Source of the DNA: Gammaproteobacteria bacterium 42_54_T18
Lineage (GTDB): Bacteria; Pseudomonadota; Gammaproteobacteria; Pseudomonadales; Ketobacteraceae
Direction: 5' to 3'
Length of the DNA stretch: 34,438 nucleotides
NCBI GenBank assembly: GCA_002163245.1
Contig: MAAL01000066.1
Location: forward strand, 1 to 34,438
Shown: in pieces, positions 23,231 to 32,000 of the stretch
Layout of the letters: every line of letters begins with the position of its first letter
How positions within the stretch are numbered: the first letter of the stretch is position 1
Made by a program: the position numbers and the translations under genes
The notes under the pieces: model-generated
What the model was told of the DNA's origin: nothing
Database searches by the model: none
Seen by the model: only the letters and a program-made list of their open reading frames with translations

Positions 23231-23440
23231 CTAAGATTTAGATTTCAAAGCATCATTTATTAGAACTCTGGTGAAATCACTGATCGAGATATCATTGTAA
23301 TAACACATAAGCTTCAGCTTTTTGTATATTTCATATTCTACTTCAACGTTCAGTCGTTTCTTCTTAATCACTAAGCTTTCTTTGCTTTGGTCTTCAAAGC
23401 AATTAGCCGAATGCGTGGTAAGTAAATCCTTCACTTCCAT
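23231..23440 (-). CDS. Ribbon-helix-helix (Arc/MetJ/CopG-type) DNA-binding protein
   Basis: 69 residues. A short N-terminal tail leads to a basic strand KKKRLNVEVE and two helices: EYEIYKKLKLMCYYND, then ISISDFTRVLINDALKSKS. This is the RHH pattern, which works as a dimer on palindromic sites. It is the only small regulator within the cluster and is likely co-transcribed with the racemase. It could bind the TACTCA-NN-TGAGTA palindromes; this is an inference from position only. A TACTCA half-site (23542-23547) and an AGTAGGA/TCCTACT inverted repeat (23518-23524, 23539-23545) lie in its leader, and a TATAAT-like -10 lies farther up (23591-23596, minus strand). Confidence 0.65.
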   Translation of the reverse strand: MEVKDLLTTHSANCFEDQSKESLVIKKKRLNVEVEYEIYKKLKLMCYYNDISISDFTRVLINDALKSKS

Positions 23441-23517
23441 ACTCCATACATATAAAAATATCAGACACTAAAAAACCTAGAGTCAGTGCTTTTTCGACTC
23501 AGCTAAACTTCCCTGCT

Positions 23518-23547
23518 AGTAGGAACTATTTATCTACATCCTACTCA
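23518..23547. promoter_or_regulatory. Inverted repeat and operator half-site upstream of the ribbon-helix-helix/racemase genes
   Basis: AGTAGGA (23518-23524) and TCCTACT (23539-23545) are perfect 7-bp inverted repeats with a 14-bp spacer; the right arm overlaps TACTCA, one half of the cluster palindrome, but the second half is CATTCA rather than TGAGTA. It may be a weaker autoregulatory site or a leader hairpin. Confidence 0.35.
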
Positions 23548-23760
23548 AACATTCATATACTGCAGATAAACTAATCTAATTAGGCTGCGCATTATAAAGC
23601 TCAACTTTTAGATTTTCTAGATAAAAAATGTAAACTTTCTAGAGTTGTGATGCATTCAAAATTCGAGCTTATACTCTTGATTCATTTCTACGCATATCCC
23701 TAGCAAAAACACGTTCCTTTATCGGACTCCAGAATGAATTTTAGTATTCTATGCATTATC

Positions 23761-23815
23761 AATACGTTACATAGTCCTATGCCGTATACTGAGGTATAGG
23801 ACTATGTAACGTATT
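23761..23815. repeat. Long palindrome upstream of the GNAT gene
   Basis: Two 23-nt arms (23761-23783 and 23793-23815) pair with a single mismatch around a 9-nt loop; the arms begin AATACGTTACATAGTCCTAT. It lies 49 bp before the GNAT start and has no T tract. It does not match integron attC sequences that I know. It may be a terminator shared with the leftward transcripts, a protein-binding site, or a small palindromic mobile element. Confidence 0.7.
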
Positions 23816-23864
23816 CTCCTCACTGTATGCATATTTAATATTAACCCAAAGAGGTACTGCTTTT

Positions 23865-24302
23865 ATGACCATTCGCGAGTTTACGCCTGCCGATGAACCA
23901 CAAATACACAGAATATACAATGCTTCGAAATTGGACGAACTCAAAGATGAAGGTATGCGATTTACGCTAATACCTCTAGATGAAGATCAAAGAAGAAGTC
24001 GTACTCTCTGGGAGTCAAATATCTACGTATATGAGCAAGACAGAATATTGGGGTATTGCGCCCTGTTTAACGATGAAGTCAGAGCTCTATTTGTCGCCCC
24101 AGATTCCCGACGTCTTGGAATCGGTAAGCTTTTACTAGAGTACATGCTGGATCGAATCGAAGGTAAAGGTACTCTATACGCTGCAACGTCTAATTCGGCA
24201 GCGATTAGCTTGTACGAGCATTATGGTTTCAGGGTTACCGATACCCTTATGACCGACTACAACGGGGTACCCGTCAGTGCTCATCGAATGGAGAAAGCAT
24301 AA
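23865..24302 (+). CDS. GNAT-family N-acetyltransferase
   Basis: 145 residues, GNAT fold. Motif A (acetyl-CoA pyrophosphate loop) is ALFVAPDSRRLGIGKLLLEY, with R-R-x-G-x-G; the C-terminal ISLYEHYGFRVTDT is motif B. Ribosome site AAGAGG precedes the ATG. GNAT enzymes acetylate amines; next to an amino-acid antimetabolite cluster it may acetylate the product as a resistance step, but the sequence gives no substrate. It stands alone between the long palindrome and a dead IS6 fragment. Confidence 0.85.
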   Translation: MTIREFTPADEPQIHRIYNASKLDELKDEGMRFTLIPLDEDQRRSRTLWESNIYVYEQDRILGYCALFNDEVRALFVAPDSRRLGIGKLLLEYMLDRIEGKGTLYAATSNSAAISLYEHYGFRVTDTLMTDYNGVPVSAHRMEKA

Positions 24303-24333
24303 TTCAAACAACGCCACCCTTAGGGGGCCACTG

Positions 24334-24630
24334 TTATTTCCCTTCATTATCAACTACTCGATAATAGTAGCGCCACTGCCCCCTAACCTTTAAATAGGTT
24401 TCACCCATTCGCCAGCGATCGCCTGCTCGTTTCTTCTTTTTATGGAAGGACTTTTCCAGCTTTGGCGCGTAGTGAACAACATATCGATTCAGAGTATTAT
24501 GATCAATTCTAAGAGCACGCTCTGCCATCATTTATTCAATATTACGATAGCTTAGAGCGTAAAAACAATACCAGCGGATACACTGAAGGATGATTGGTTG
24601 AAGAGTGTGTCTGCCTTTGAGGGTGATCAT
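24334..24630 (-). pseudogene. IS6-family transposase fragment
   Basis: From ATG at 24630 the minus strand reads MITLKGRHTLQPIILQCIRW then YALSYRNIE, a TAA, and in the same frame MMAERALRIDHNTLNRYVVH, KKRAGDRWRMGETYLKVRGQ and YYYRVVDNEGK before a stop at 24334. This is the N-terminal third of IS6/IS26-type transposases (family pattern 'LSYRDLEEMMAERG', 'WRMDETY'). The in-frame stop after NIE and the loss of the C-terminal DDE part make it inactive. The Asp of 'MDETY' is Gly here. Confidence 0.8.
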
Positions 24631-24782
24631 GGTTTGCTCGCTTAGTAGATACGGAGAGGGCATTCTATCATGCTGCTTTCAAACACCACGGGGGGCGACA
24701 CAACCCCAAATATTGTTCATCGACTCTATTCAAACCACAAAGAGCCTCTAATTCTTTTACCATGTAATCATTTCTCATGAAG

Positions 24783-25376
24783 TTACTGATTCAGACATCT
24801 CAACAACTCGCCATTCTGTTTCCTCAAATTTGCAATTGTTGTTTGTGCTTTTTCATAATCAATTTCGAGCTGTTTGTATTTGGCTATCAGATATTTCTGC
24901 TCATTAAGAACCTCAGACGAAAGAGCCTCCTGGAAGTATCCTACTAACCTTTCGTTTTTTATCTCACTTAGCTGTCGTTCATAAATTGATTTATCCCGCG
25001 CCAGATCAGATTTGGATGGTTTTTGTCCTTTTTTAGGGTGCTCAGAAGTATTCTTCCATAGCTGATCAAGCTTGATGTTTTCTTGTTCTATATATTTTAA
25101 TAGCAGTGATTGACGATCCTCTCGTAAGTTCGATTTATCTACCCCTGCCAACTCAGCAATCTGGCTATTCACAAGCTGTCGATCCTTGACACCCAAAACT
25201 TTCTTAGCCGATGACTTAATTAGCACTTCTTTCTCCAGAACCATATTCTGTACTGCTTCATAGAGCTTTAGCGTAACAGGAGGGCCGTCTAGAACCCAAC
25301 TGGGAACAATAGGTATTTCATCTGGTTTTTTGAATTTGTCGAGAGAAAACTGATCCATATCATGCTTCCATTTCAT
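24783..25376 (-). CDS. Small helical accessory protein of the recombinase module
   Basis: 197 residues, mostly helical and charged, with a C-terminal coiled coil (YLIAKYKQLEIDYEKAQTTI ... LRKQNGELLRCL). The middle contains NSQIAELAGVDKSNLREDRQ, helix-turn-helix-like. The gene overlaps the end of the upstream recombinase by 17 bp (a start at 25358, MDQFSL, would avoid this). Small coiled-coil DNA-binding proteins accompany multi-recombinase elements (TnpC of Tn554 is the classic case), so it probably helps the recombinases at the element ends. No catalytic residues seen. Confidence 0.6.
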   Translation of the reverse strand: MKWKHDMDQFSLDKFKKPDEIPIVPSWVLDGPPVTLKLYEAVQNMVLEKEVLIKSSAKKVLGVKDRQLVNSQIAELAGVDKSNLREDRQSLLLKYIEQENIKLDQLWKNTSEHPKKGQKPSKSDLARDKSIYERQLSEIKNERLVGYFQEALSSEVLNEQKYLIAKYKQLEIDYEKAQTTIANLRKQNGELLRCLNQ

Positions 25377-27312
25377 TTAGAATGATGCGGGCTCTCTTAA
25401 CCGTATTCTCACTAACATTATGGGCAGTAGTCCCCTTTATAGGAAAATTTTCCAGCATATTCTGGTGGCTTACCGCAATGCGTGTTATCGATTCTTCGTT
25501 CCCTTTTTTGCTATGCATTGAATTGGCACAACCAGAACACAATTCAAAACAACCATTTTCCAAGATGGGAATTTGAGTTTTCTTATTAAGACACTTTGCT
25601 AAATGACGCGTTTCTTTTCGAACCAGGCAAAAGCCGTATTCATGAGCGACCAGTAATTCATTTTCTTCACTCAGCTCCTCGATGAAAGCGTCCACCTCTG
25701 AAATATCAAGATAGTTAATGGCTTTGGCGATTCGCTTTACATAAGCAGCTGCTGGGCCTGTAAAATCATCACTTTCGCCACCATCAACCATTCGTTCAAG
25801 CAGCTCCCTTATATAGGCCCTTTCAAGGCTGTTTTTCACCTCTTCAGAAAGTTTGTTGTCCGTATAACAGTGTGTAAAATAACTACCTGCATGGTGACGG
25901 AAATGTTGGCGTATAGCCTCAATAACATTGCCATCAAATCGTCGAAGAGCAAACTCGACAAAGGAGTGACGAAAGCGATGCGGATGAATGCTTGGGCACA
26001 ACAATTCAATGTCACCCTCAAAACCCTCCAAGAAATGTTGATAATATTTGTTCAACCTATAACGAAAACTACCTCCAGAAGTACTGCGTAGCACATCTCG
26101 AATATTACTATCGGTATCAAAGTCGTCCCTATTGTAATAGCGACCAAACAATGGCAAAGCTTGACCATCTAAACGGTTTTTCTTCGTTACATAACTTAAG
26201 TCTACCAGTGTATTGGCTGCTTCTGCGACGAGACCGCTCATCGTCCGAACTTCGGATAAACCAAAGTTGGTTTTTATCAATTCGCTGTTAAATACCCAAG
26301 TACCATCAACTTCCTGCTTGTAGTCGTCCGAACAAACGCTTGTTAACTCGCTAACTCGAACACCTGTAAGCGCCAACATGATAACTATGCAGGCATCGTG
26401 AACATTTCTACAATGTTCATTTATCACCTCATGTGACAATGGGAAACCTGTTTCCTTATTACCGATTGTATCTTCAATTGACGCCTTAAGAGCAATAAAA
26501 GCATCTTTGCTTTCCTGGCAAGTGCTTCTCATTTTTCCGTATTTACAAAAGTAGCTAAAGTAAGAATTGACAAAAAGTGATCTCATTCCTACCCGTAACT
26601 CACTACGTTGTTGATTAAAATATGCAACTAGAAACTTGGTTGTAGAGCTACGCAGTAAATCTATGGCATTAGCCAATAACATCATGGTCACAGTTATAGG
26701 GATCGATTCCCAACTACCACCTTTAGTCCATTCATAAAAAGACGTTCCATTCTCAATCAAAACATCTTCCAAAGAGGTCTGCAAAAAATTGGGCGGAAGA
26801 GCACAGGTAACACCGTCAATCAAAGTACCTTTTAAATATCCTTTCCTGGATATATTCATACAAACTGTTATGACTGAAATTGATCTCATACCGAGCAACT
26901 CTTTCTCACTATCACTTCCACTCAATGTTATATTATTTCTCAATGCGTCACGCAGAAAACCTCTAAAATCAATTTCTTTCCACTGAGTTAATGGCACATC
27001 AATTAAATTTTCGCATGCCCAAGTTACCCAACGCCTAAGGGCTAAATGTTTCGATGATATAGAGCTACCATTACCAACCAACGACTGCTTATCACTATCA
27101 TCATATCCTCCGCAACATTCAATAAATAGCAGCTTAAACCGCATCTTCCATTCATCATTCACCCCTGGAATATTGAAATCAAACTCTAACTCCCTCAGAT
27201 TTTTAATATCAGTGACATAGAAGACATCGTCGGTAATGTTATTTTTCCTCAACGATTTTCTGCTATTAGCGACGGATTCGGGTGTACTGTAACGCTGAGA
27301 TATGTTGCTCAT
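25360..27312 (-). CDS. Large tyrosine recombinase (650 aa)
   Basis: The catalytic domain is in the second half: ALTGVRVSELTS gives Arg319, IHPHRFRHSFVEF gives His445-x-x-Arg448, then RQHFRHHAGSYFTHCYTDNK with the third His and the nucleophile Tyr483. A C-terminal extension carries a cysteine cluster CFELCSGCANS (zinc-binding type). The N-terminal 300 residues are a large unrecognised DNA-binding part. Second catalytic recombinase of a module with the genes at 27322 and 29532. The 10-bp gap to the upstream gene indicates one operon. Compare Tn554 TnpB, RIT elements and the Gamma-Mobile-Trio proteins; I cannot say which is closest. Confidence 0.82.
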   Translation of the reverse strand: MSNISQRYSTPESVANSRKSLRKNNITDDVFYVTDIKNLRELEFDFNIPGVNDEWKMRFKLLFIECCGGYDDSDKQSLVGNGSSISSKHLALRRWVTWACENLIDVPLTQWKEIDFRGFLRDALRNNITLSGSDSEKELLGMRSISVITVCMNISRKGYLKGTLIDGVTCALPPNFLQTSLEDVLIENGTSFYEWTKGGSWESIPITVTMMLLANAIDLLRSSTTKFLVAYFNQQRSELRVGMRSLFVNSYFSYFCKYGKMRSTCQESKDAFIALKASIEDTIGNKETGFPLSHEVINEHCRNVHDACIVIMLALTGVRVSELTSVCSDDYKQEVDGTWVFNSELIKTNFGLSEVRTMSGLVAEAANTLVDLSYVTKKNRLDGQALPLFGRYYNRDDFDTDSNIRDVLRSTSGGSFRYRLNKYYQHFLEGFEGDIELLCPSIHPHRFRHSFVEFALRRFDGNVIEAIRQHFRHHAGSYFTHCYTDNKLSEEVKNSLERAYIRELLERMVDGGESDDFTGPAAAYVKRIAKAINYLDISEVDAFIEELSEENELLVAHEYGFCLVRKETRHLAKCLNKKTQIPILENGCFELCSGCANSMHSKKGNEESITRIAVSHQNMLENFPIKGTTAHNVSENTVKRARIILNEMEA

Positions 27313-27321
27313 TCCAATATC

Positions 27322-29532
27322 CTATATAAGGCTTGCGAACGGAAAATCATATTGTTTCGCCATTTCCTCCCCAGCAACACGGAGGCCTTGCGGGTATTCG
27401 TCTAATATTGCATTCAGGTAAGCCTTGTGAAACAACACCTTAAGCGCCTTTTTCTCATCATCTAACCGCAATCGTGAAAGTTCAGTATCTATATGTCGAA
27501 TCTGTGCAATAATTAGCGCTGCCGTAAGTTCCGTGGTAATTACAATCGTTTCATTATCAAGCTGAACTTCACCCATCAAGCCAATTACACTCCCTTGGAC
27601 AACTAGTTCAGAAATCAATGCTTCATAATCATCAGCTACATCGGTAATACCCAGCAGCTCTTTGGCCTTTTCTAAATTGATAACCTTCGTCCGGCGCATA
27701 AAGGTGCGAATTTTTTCGGCATCCCGTTCCATCGCTTCACCGACTTGTGCTGCAAAATTTCGCATTGAAGAGATAGTTTCCGGCGATTTTGAACGATTTT
27801 TGTAGGTATTGATTTTTGTTTTTTCACTGTGCGCAGTTAGCTCCGCTTCGACCATGGTATCACTTGTTGAGGACGAGTCCGTGCCTCGTCCTGAAACATA
27901 CACTCCACTATCCATTTCTTCACGACTTTTAGCAATAAATCCCGGTGCAATTCCAATTTTCTTCGTTTTCACAAAATGTTTACGCGTAGGCTTATCACCT
28001 ATCTTTTCTTCATGCCATTTTTTTAATGCTTTATCATAAATAGATAACTCACTTCCCACTCTAGAATTATTGGAAATTACCTGTTCTATTAACCAAAGAA
28101 ACGGAATCGCATCCTCCCCAATATCTTTCATTAATTTGACATGAAGGTATGATTCTTCATTTATTAGTCTACTAAAAAAACTCGATGTCGCGCTATTTTT
28201 CTGAGATAAGTATCCATTTTTGCTGTCCACCGACTCATAAAATGGTAGAACCAATTGCTTGCTATCGGCCTCAAGTCTATCCTGGGCTTTTAATAACATG
28301 GCTTTATATGTCTCAACTGTATCATGTAATAATGTACCGCGTTTATAGGTAGCTGTAGCAGAGGTTCGGCGGCGACGACCTTTTTCATAGCCAGTCTGCA
28401 CTCCATATTTATTAACAACTATATTATCTAGGCAAAGTTTTTCCAGACTACTAGCTTGGATGCGTTCAGACGCAAATATACTTTGCATACAAAAGACTTC
28501 CACATCGCTCGGGCGCAATAGATGCGCATACGTGAGAGTCGTAATTGACGATCCTGCATAAAATTTTTCTTTGTATTTGAACATACTCCTTACCAGATTT
28601 TTATCAGACTTTTTAAGCCAACGATTAAGCCATTCCTTCATTTCACTCAACGTCGGTGAAACTATAACGCTCGGTTGTGGAAACGATACGTACAAACGCT
28701 CTACCAATAGTACATCGTCACTATCCCGTACTGCTTTTAACAAGGGACCGTAGGCTAATGCACTCAGGCTTTTATTTGGTGACATCTGGCTAATTGATGC
28801 ATGATGCATCGGAACTTCGATAGTCGGACAATGTTCGAAATCAACAATGACCTGGTCAATATTTTTGTTGGCGAGCAATTCATCTCGTTGCTGCGAATAT
28901 AGCTGAATCACATAGCAACACACAAGGCGCAGCGATTCAATCATGCTCTTATTGTCAAAAGGACAGTTGGCGAACAGGCTAACAAGTGAATCTATCGGTT
29001 TTTGCGGGTTTGTTTTAAATGCTGGCGCATGCGCCAGCATTTGATGGAAACCCTCGTGCCAACAATCTTTTTCTGAGTGTTTATCTGCAGCGCACAATTC
29101 TTTCAGCGGTTTAATTACTGCATTTACTTTATTGGTAACAGAAATACCCTGTATATCTGTATTTTTTCTCAACCATTGAGTGTAATGCGCGAAGATATTT
29201 ACCGGAATAACACTATTACCGGTACTGGTTTTACTCATGAAAAGGAAAAAATTTCGGATATGCCTCGCCTCCAGGTCACGAGTAGATGCTGCAAGTTTCA
29301 AAAATCTCACTGATTGCAGATAATCTATATAAACTTGACATAGAGGCATATCTTCAAGCCCTTCCGGAATACGCACATCCAGAGGTTTGCCCCTTCCCCT
29401 TACAATGACTTGGTGCGGGTGGGAGCTTAGTGCGCTGATAGAAGAGGGTGCCATAGCGGCCAAATCAAGATTATTTAGGGAACGTTCGCCTACTGTATTG
29501 CTACCCTCAGCTATAGTGTCTAGGTCATCCAT
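27322..29532 (-). CDS. Large recombinase-module protein (736 aa), probable degenerate tyrosine recombinase
   Basis: 736 residues, one operon with genes on both sides (TAATG overlap with the upstream integrase; 10-bp gap to the next). An N-terminal SAM-like region (VYIDYLQSVRFLKLAASTRD) fits a core-binding domain. In the middle, LTYAHLLRPSDVEVFCMQ could be the first-Arg box of a tyrosine recombinase, but I do not find a clear HxxR or Tyr box after it; the segment with GYEKGRRRRTSATATYKRG is instead basic. It may be a structural partner without catalysis. The C-terminal 150 residues are charged and helical. Confidence 0.65.
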   Translation of the reverse strand: MDDLDTIAEGSNTVGERSLNNLDLAAMAPSSISALSSHPHQVIVRGRGKPLDVRIPEGLEDMPLCQVYIDYLQSVRFLKLAASTRDLEARHIRNFFLFMSKTSTGNSVIPVNIFAHYTQWLRKNTDIQGISVTNKVNAVIKPLKELCAADKHSEKDCWHEGFHQMLAHAPAFKTNPQKPIDSLVSLFANCPFDNKSMIESLRLVCCYVIQLYSQQRDELLANKNIDQVIVDFEHCPTIEVPMHHASISQMSPNKSLSALAYGPLLKAVRDSDDVLLVERLYVSFPQPSVIVSPTLSEMKEWLNRWLKKSDKNLVRSMFKYKEKFYAGSSITTLTYAHLLRPSDVEVFCMQSIFASERIQASSLEKLCLDNIVVNKYGVQTGYEKGRRRRTSATATYKRGTLLHDTVETYKAMLLKAQDRLEADSKQLVLPFYESVDSKNGYLSQKNSATSSFFSRLINEESYLHVKLMKDIGEDAIPFLWLIEQVISNNSRVGSELSIYDKALKKWHEEKIGDKPTRKHFVKTKKIGIAPGFIAKSREEMDSGVYVSGRGTDSSSTSDTMVEAELTAHSEKTKINTYKNRSKSPETISSMRNFAAQVGEAMERDAEKIRTFMRRTKVINLEKAKELLGITDVADDYEALISELVVQGSVIGLMGEVQLDNETIVITTELTAALIIAQIRHIDTELSRLRLDDEKKALKVLFHKAYLNAILDEYPQGLRVAGEEMAKQYDFPFASLI

Positions 29533-30713
29533 TAATCACCTTTAGCTTTTTGCAACGCCTGATATCTAGCGCCGTAAACCGTACTGTTTAAAGAAAGGGA
29601 GGCTATGACCTCCGGCCGCTGATGCAGAACTGCATCGTAGAAAATGTAGATCTCAGTGGTTTTGTAATCTTCGTGCCCCATCCATTGCTTTACGAAAACC
29701 CGAGGGTCGAGCCCACTATTCACGCAATGTGTAACACTGTTAGTCGCATAACATTTCCTTAACGTGTGATAGTGACGAATCTTCCAGGCTTCTCGTTCAT
29801 CAATATCTGTTTCCAACAGCCTGTCTCTACAGAGAGAAAATAGCGAACTACCAAAACTAGGATCCTTTAGAGGTCGGTCGTTATTTGTGCACATAAGGTT
29901 GGTAGTTATATGCTTGGCTCTCCCCCAGAGAAACCGGTACAAAGCGTCTGTGAGTTCGACACTTATTTGCACTGTTCGAGTTTTCTTTCCTCTCCCTTTC
30001 CGGCCCTTTCCGGTTACCTGTAATTCTATTGATATAGGCGTCCATTGCTTTTTTTTTGGAAGTAATTCACGCAATGTATCGACATTCAAATTGTCTAGGC
30101 CATTAGCACGAACTAATTCGTGAGTTCTAAATCCAGCGTAATAGCCTAATTTTAGCGCTAACTCATTTCGTTCACGAATAAAGGGGTTCTTATCATTAAT
30201 CTGACCCAAAACATCGGATTTAAAGCGGTCTTCGTCAATGTAAACCTTATGTAACTTTTCGGAGATGGCGGAAACCGTGTTATTTGCAGCAGTTTCTTCA
30301 CAGTAAGTAAAAGAGAAACTAGGAGCAGTCTCAATAAAGCCCACATCAGCAGAAAATTTATAAAAAGTTGAGAGCGTCACAATATGTCGCTCCAATGAAC
30401 AGTTGGATAATCCCCGTTGCTGTTTCAAGTAACCGTATAGATAACCTGACATTTCATTCTCGGTCAGGTATCGATAATCGCTGGTAGATCCTAGGGTGTC
30501 CTTTGATCTCTCTAATACCGAAAATAAAGTTGCTAGATCATTTGCATAGGACTTTGTCGTATTGAGCGCGGCACCGCTTTTGGCAAGATATAACAGAAAC
30601 ATACTGGGTGCAAAAACAGGAATGCAGTCATTGCGACTGGTATTCGTTACGCAGTAAAAATCAAATGTGCGCCCTTGGTATTCCACCTCCCTAATAAGTG
30701 TTGCGACTGCCAT
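29532..30713 (-). CDS. Tyrosine recombinase/integrase (393 aa)
   Basis: Complete tyrosine-recombinase catalytic set: Arg196 in YYAGFRTHEL, His316 and Arg319 in YHTLRKCYAT, His347 in QWMGHEDYKTT and Tyr356 in EIYIFYDA. N-terminal core-binding domain NTTKSYANDLATLFSVL (about 50-70). First gene of the module, starting about 90 bp inside the junction with the interrupted antiporter gene, the usual place for an integrase next to its attachment site. It overlaps the chimeric tail of the truncated antiporter frame on the same strand. Confidence 0.88.
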   Translation of the reverse strand: MAVATLIREVEYQGRTFDFYCVTNTSRNDCIPVFAPSMFLLYLAKSGAALNTTKSYANDLATLFSVLERSKDTLGSTSDYRYLTENEMSGYLYGYLKQQRGLSNCSLERHIVTLSTFYKFSADVGFIETAPSFSFTYCEETAANNTVSAISEKLHKVYIDEDRFKSDVLGQINDKNPFIRERNELALKLGYYAGFRTHELVRANGLDNLNVDTLRELLPKKKQWTPISIELQVTGKGRKGRGKKTRTVQISVELTDALYRFLWGRAKHITTNLMCTNNDRPLKDPSFGSSLFSLCRDRLLETDIDEREAWKIRHYHTLRKCYATNSVTHCVNSGLDPRVFVKQWMGHEDYKTTEIYIFYDAVLHQRPEVIASLSLNSTVYGARYQALQKAKGD

Positions 30714-31663
30714 TGACTATCTCCATGAATCTCCCCTTGATACATTAGCCGGGATATACCTGTTGTCAACAAAACGGCAAAAAAAGACAACCCTGGATAA
30801 TCCCAAAATGTATCTAGGTGTTCTCTAGATGCATCAGACATCGCGAGCATCCGACCCTTATTACCAATCATAAGGCCGGCCACAACAATCGCTAATGGTC
30901 CCGAAACATGAATGTGCCCTGCCAAAGTATAACCGCTCACCACCAACGCCAAAGTAATCAATATCTCCACCTGATAATTATCAACCCACTTTAACATTTG
31001 ATAACCTAAATACCCCAACATCAAACCATATATCACACCACCAATAGCCTCTTCTGCAAACACCCAAGCAATATGACCCACAGTCATATCCTCACCACCT
31101 TGTGCAATACCTAATAACACAACAAAAACAACGACCGCTATACCATCATTAAATAACGACTCACCAGTAATTTTTATCTCTAGACTTTTAGGCGCCTTGG
31201 CTTGCTTCAAAATACCCAATACAGCAATAGGGTCCGTAGGTGCAATGAGCGATCCAAATAGAAAACAATAAATAAGCGGTATTGAAAAACCAAATGCAGC
31301 AAAGATATAGAAACTAACAAACCCCACTATAAACGTAGTTATTAGCACACCGATGGAAGCCATAAGGCCAATTGCCCATTTACGTTCCAGTAAATCATTA
31401 ATATTAACGTGTAATGCCCCAGCAAATAATAACAAACTTAACATACCTTTCATGACCACTTCGTCAAAATCAACATGCTGAATAAAAGTCTGTGCCTGTT
31501 GTGTAACACTGCTAAAGCCTGCGTACTGAAGCATCAGCAATACCACCGATATCACCAGGGATATCGCCATCACACCAATAGTGGTGGGTAATTTAATAAA
31601 ACGATGATTGAGAAAAGAGAATAATGCCGTAATCGCAAGTATAATCGCGGTGGTGTCTAACAT
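30647..31663 (-). pseudogene. Na+/H+ antiporter (CPA1/NhaP type), 3' end lost to island insertion
   Basis: Start taken at 31663 (MLDTTAIILAITALFSFLNH). About nine hydrophobic segments and the CPA1 core with its conserved IAPTDPIAVLG and GESLFNDGIAVVVF (ion-binding Asp-Asn region) are present. After SREHLDTFWD, where such proteins continue with 'LIDEILNAVLFVLIGLE', the sequence changes at about 30800 into 50 unrelated residues (YPGLSFFAVLL...) encoded by the recombinase element. About a third of the protein is missing, so it should not be functional. Confidence 0.85.
30762..30801. other. Probable element end/attachment site inside the nhaP gene
   Basis: Homology of the antiporter reading frame stops near 30800 (after HLDTFWD). 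Just inside lie GTTGTC (30762-30767) and GACAAC (30786-30791), a 6-bp inverted repeat with an 18-bp spacer, of the size used by tyrosine recombinases. The other end of the element and the missing part of the antiporter gene were not found in this window. Confidence 0.4.
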
Positions 31664-31689
31664 AGTGTTGTTTTGTCCTTTGCTTATCA

Positions 31690-31940
31690 AATCCGTAAAT
31701 GCGGTATTTTCTTATGATGCCCTGTGTTTGTCTACGCATATAACGAAGATGATTGATCAATTCATTACGGGTATGCGGTCGAAAGTCACAAAAATAGAAC
31801 TCTGGTGACATTTTCTCAGGTATTCGTCGTAGCACTTGAATTTGCTCCTCCATTGAGCGGCGTATCTCATCTAGAGCATGATTAACCACGTCCCTAGTAT
31901 CCTGTTCCAATAATTTGGGGCTGCTAAAGTACTCGATCAC
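31690..31940 (-). CDS. Small protein of unknown function upstream of the antiporter
   Basis: An open frame starting GTG at 31940 gives MIEYFSSPKLLEQDTRDVVN followed by helical, charged sequence with IRRSMEEQIQVLRRIPEKM. The frame continues to 31593, but the last 30 residues overlap the antiporter start and look like a shadow of it, so only about 80 residues are credible. No family recognised; it may be a small regulator or a fragment. Confidence 0.35.
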
Positions 31941-32000
31941 ACCAGTAATCGCTGGCTTCAGTTTATTCTATCAAATCCTCTGAAACCAGCCTATTGCATC

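Noticed and set aside
23761-23815. Integron attC site for the GNAT cassette
   Set aside because: It lacks the GTTRRRY core and the usual bulged bases; it is almost perfectly symmetrical.
31593-31690. C-terminal part of the small gene upstream of the antiporter
   Set aside because: It lies over the antiporter start in another frame and looks like a shadow; only the part above 31690 is kept.
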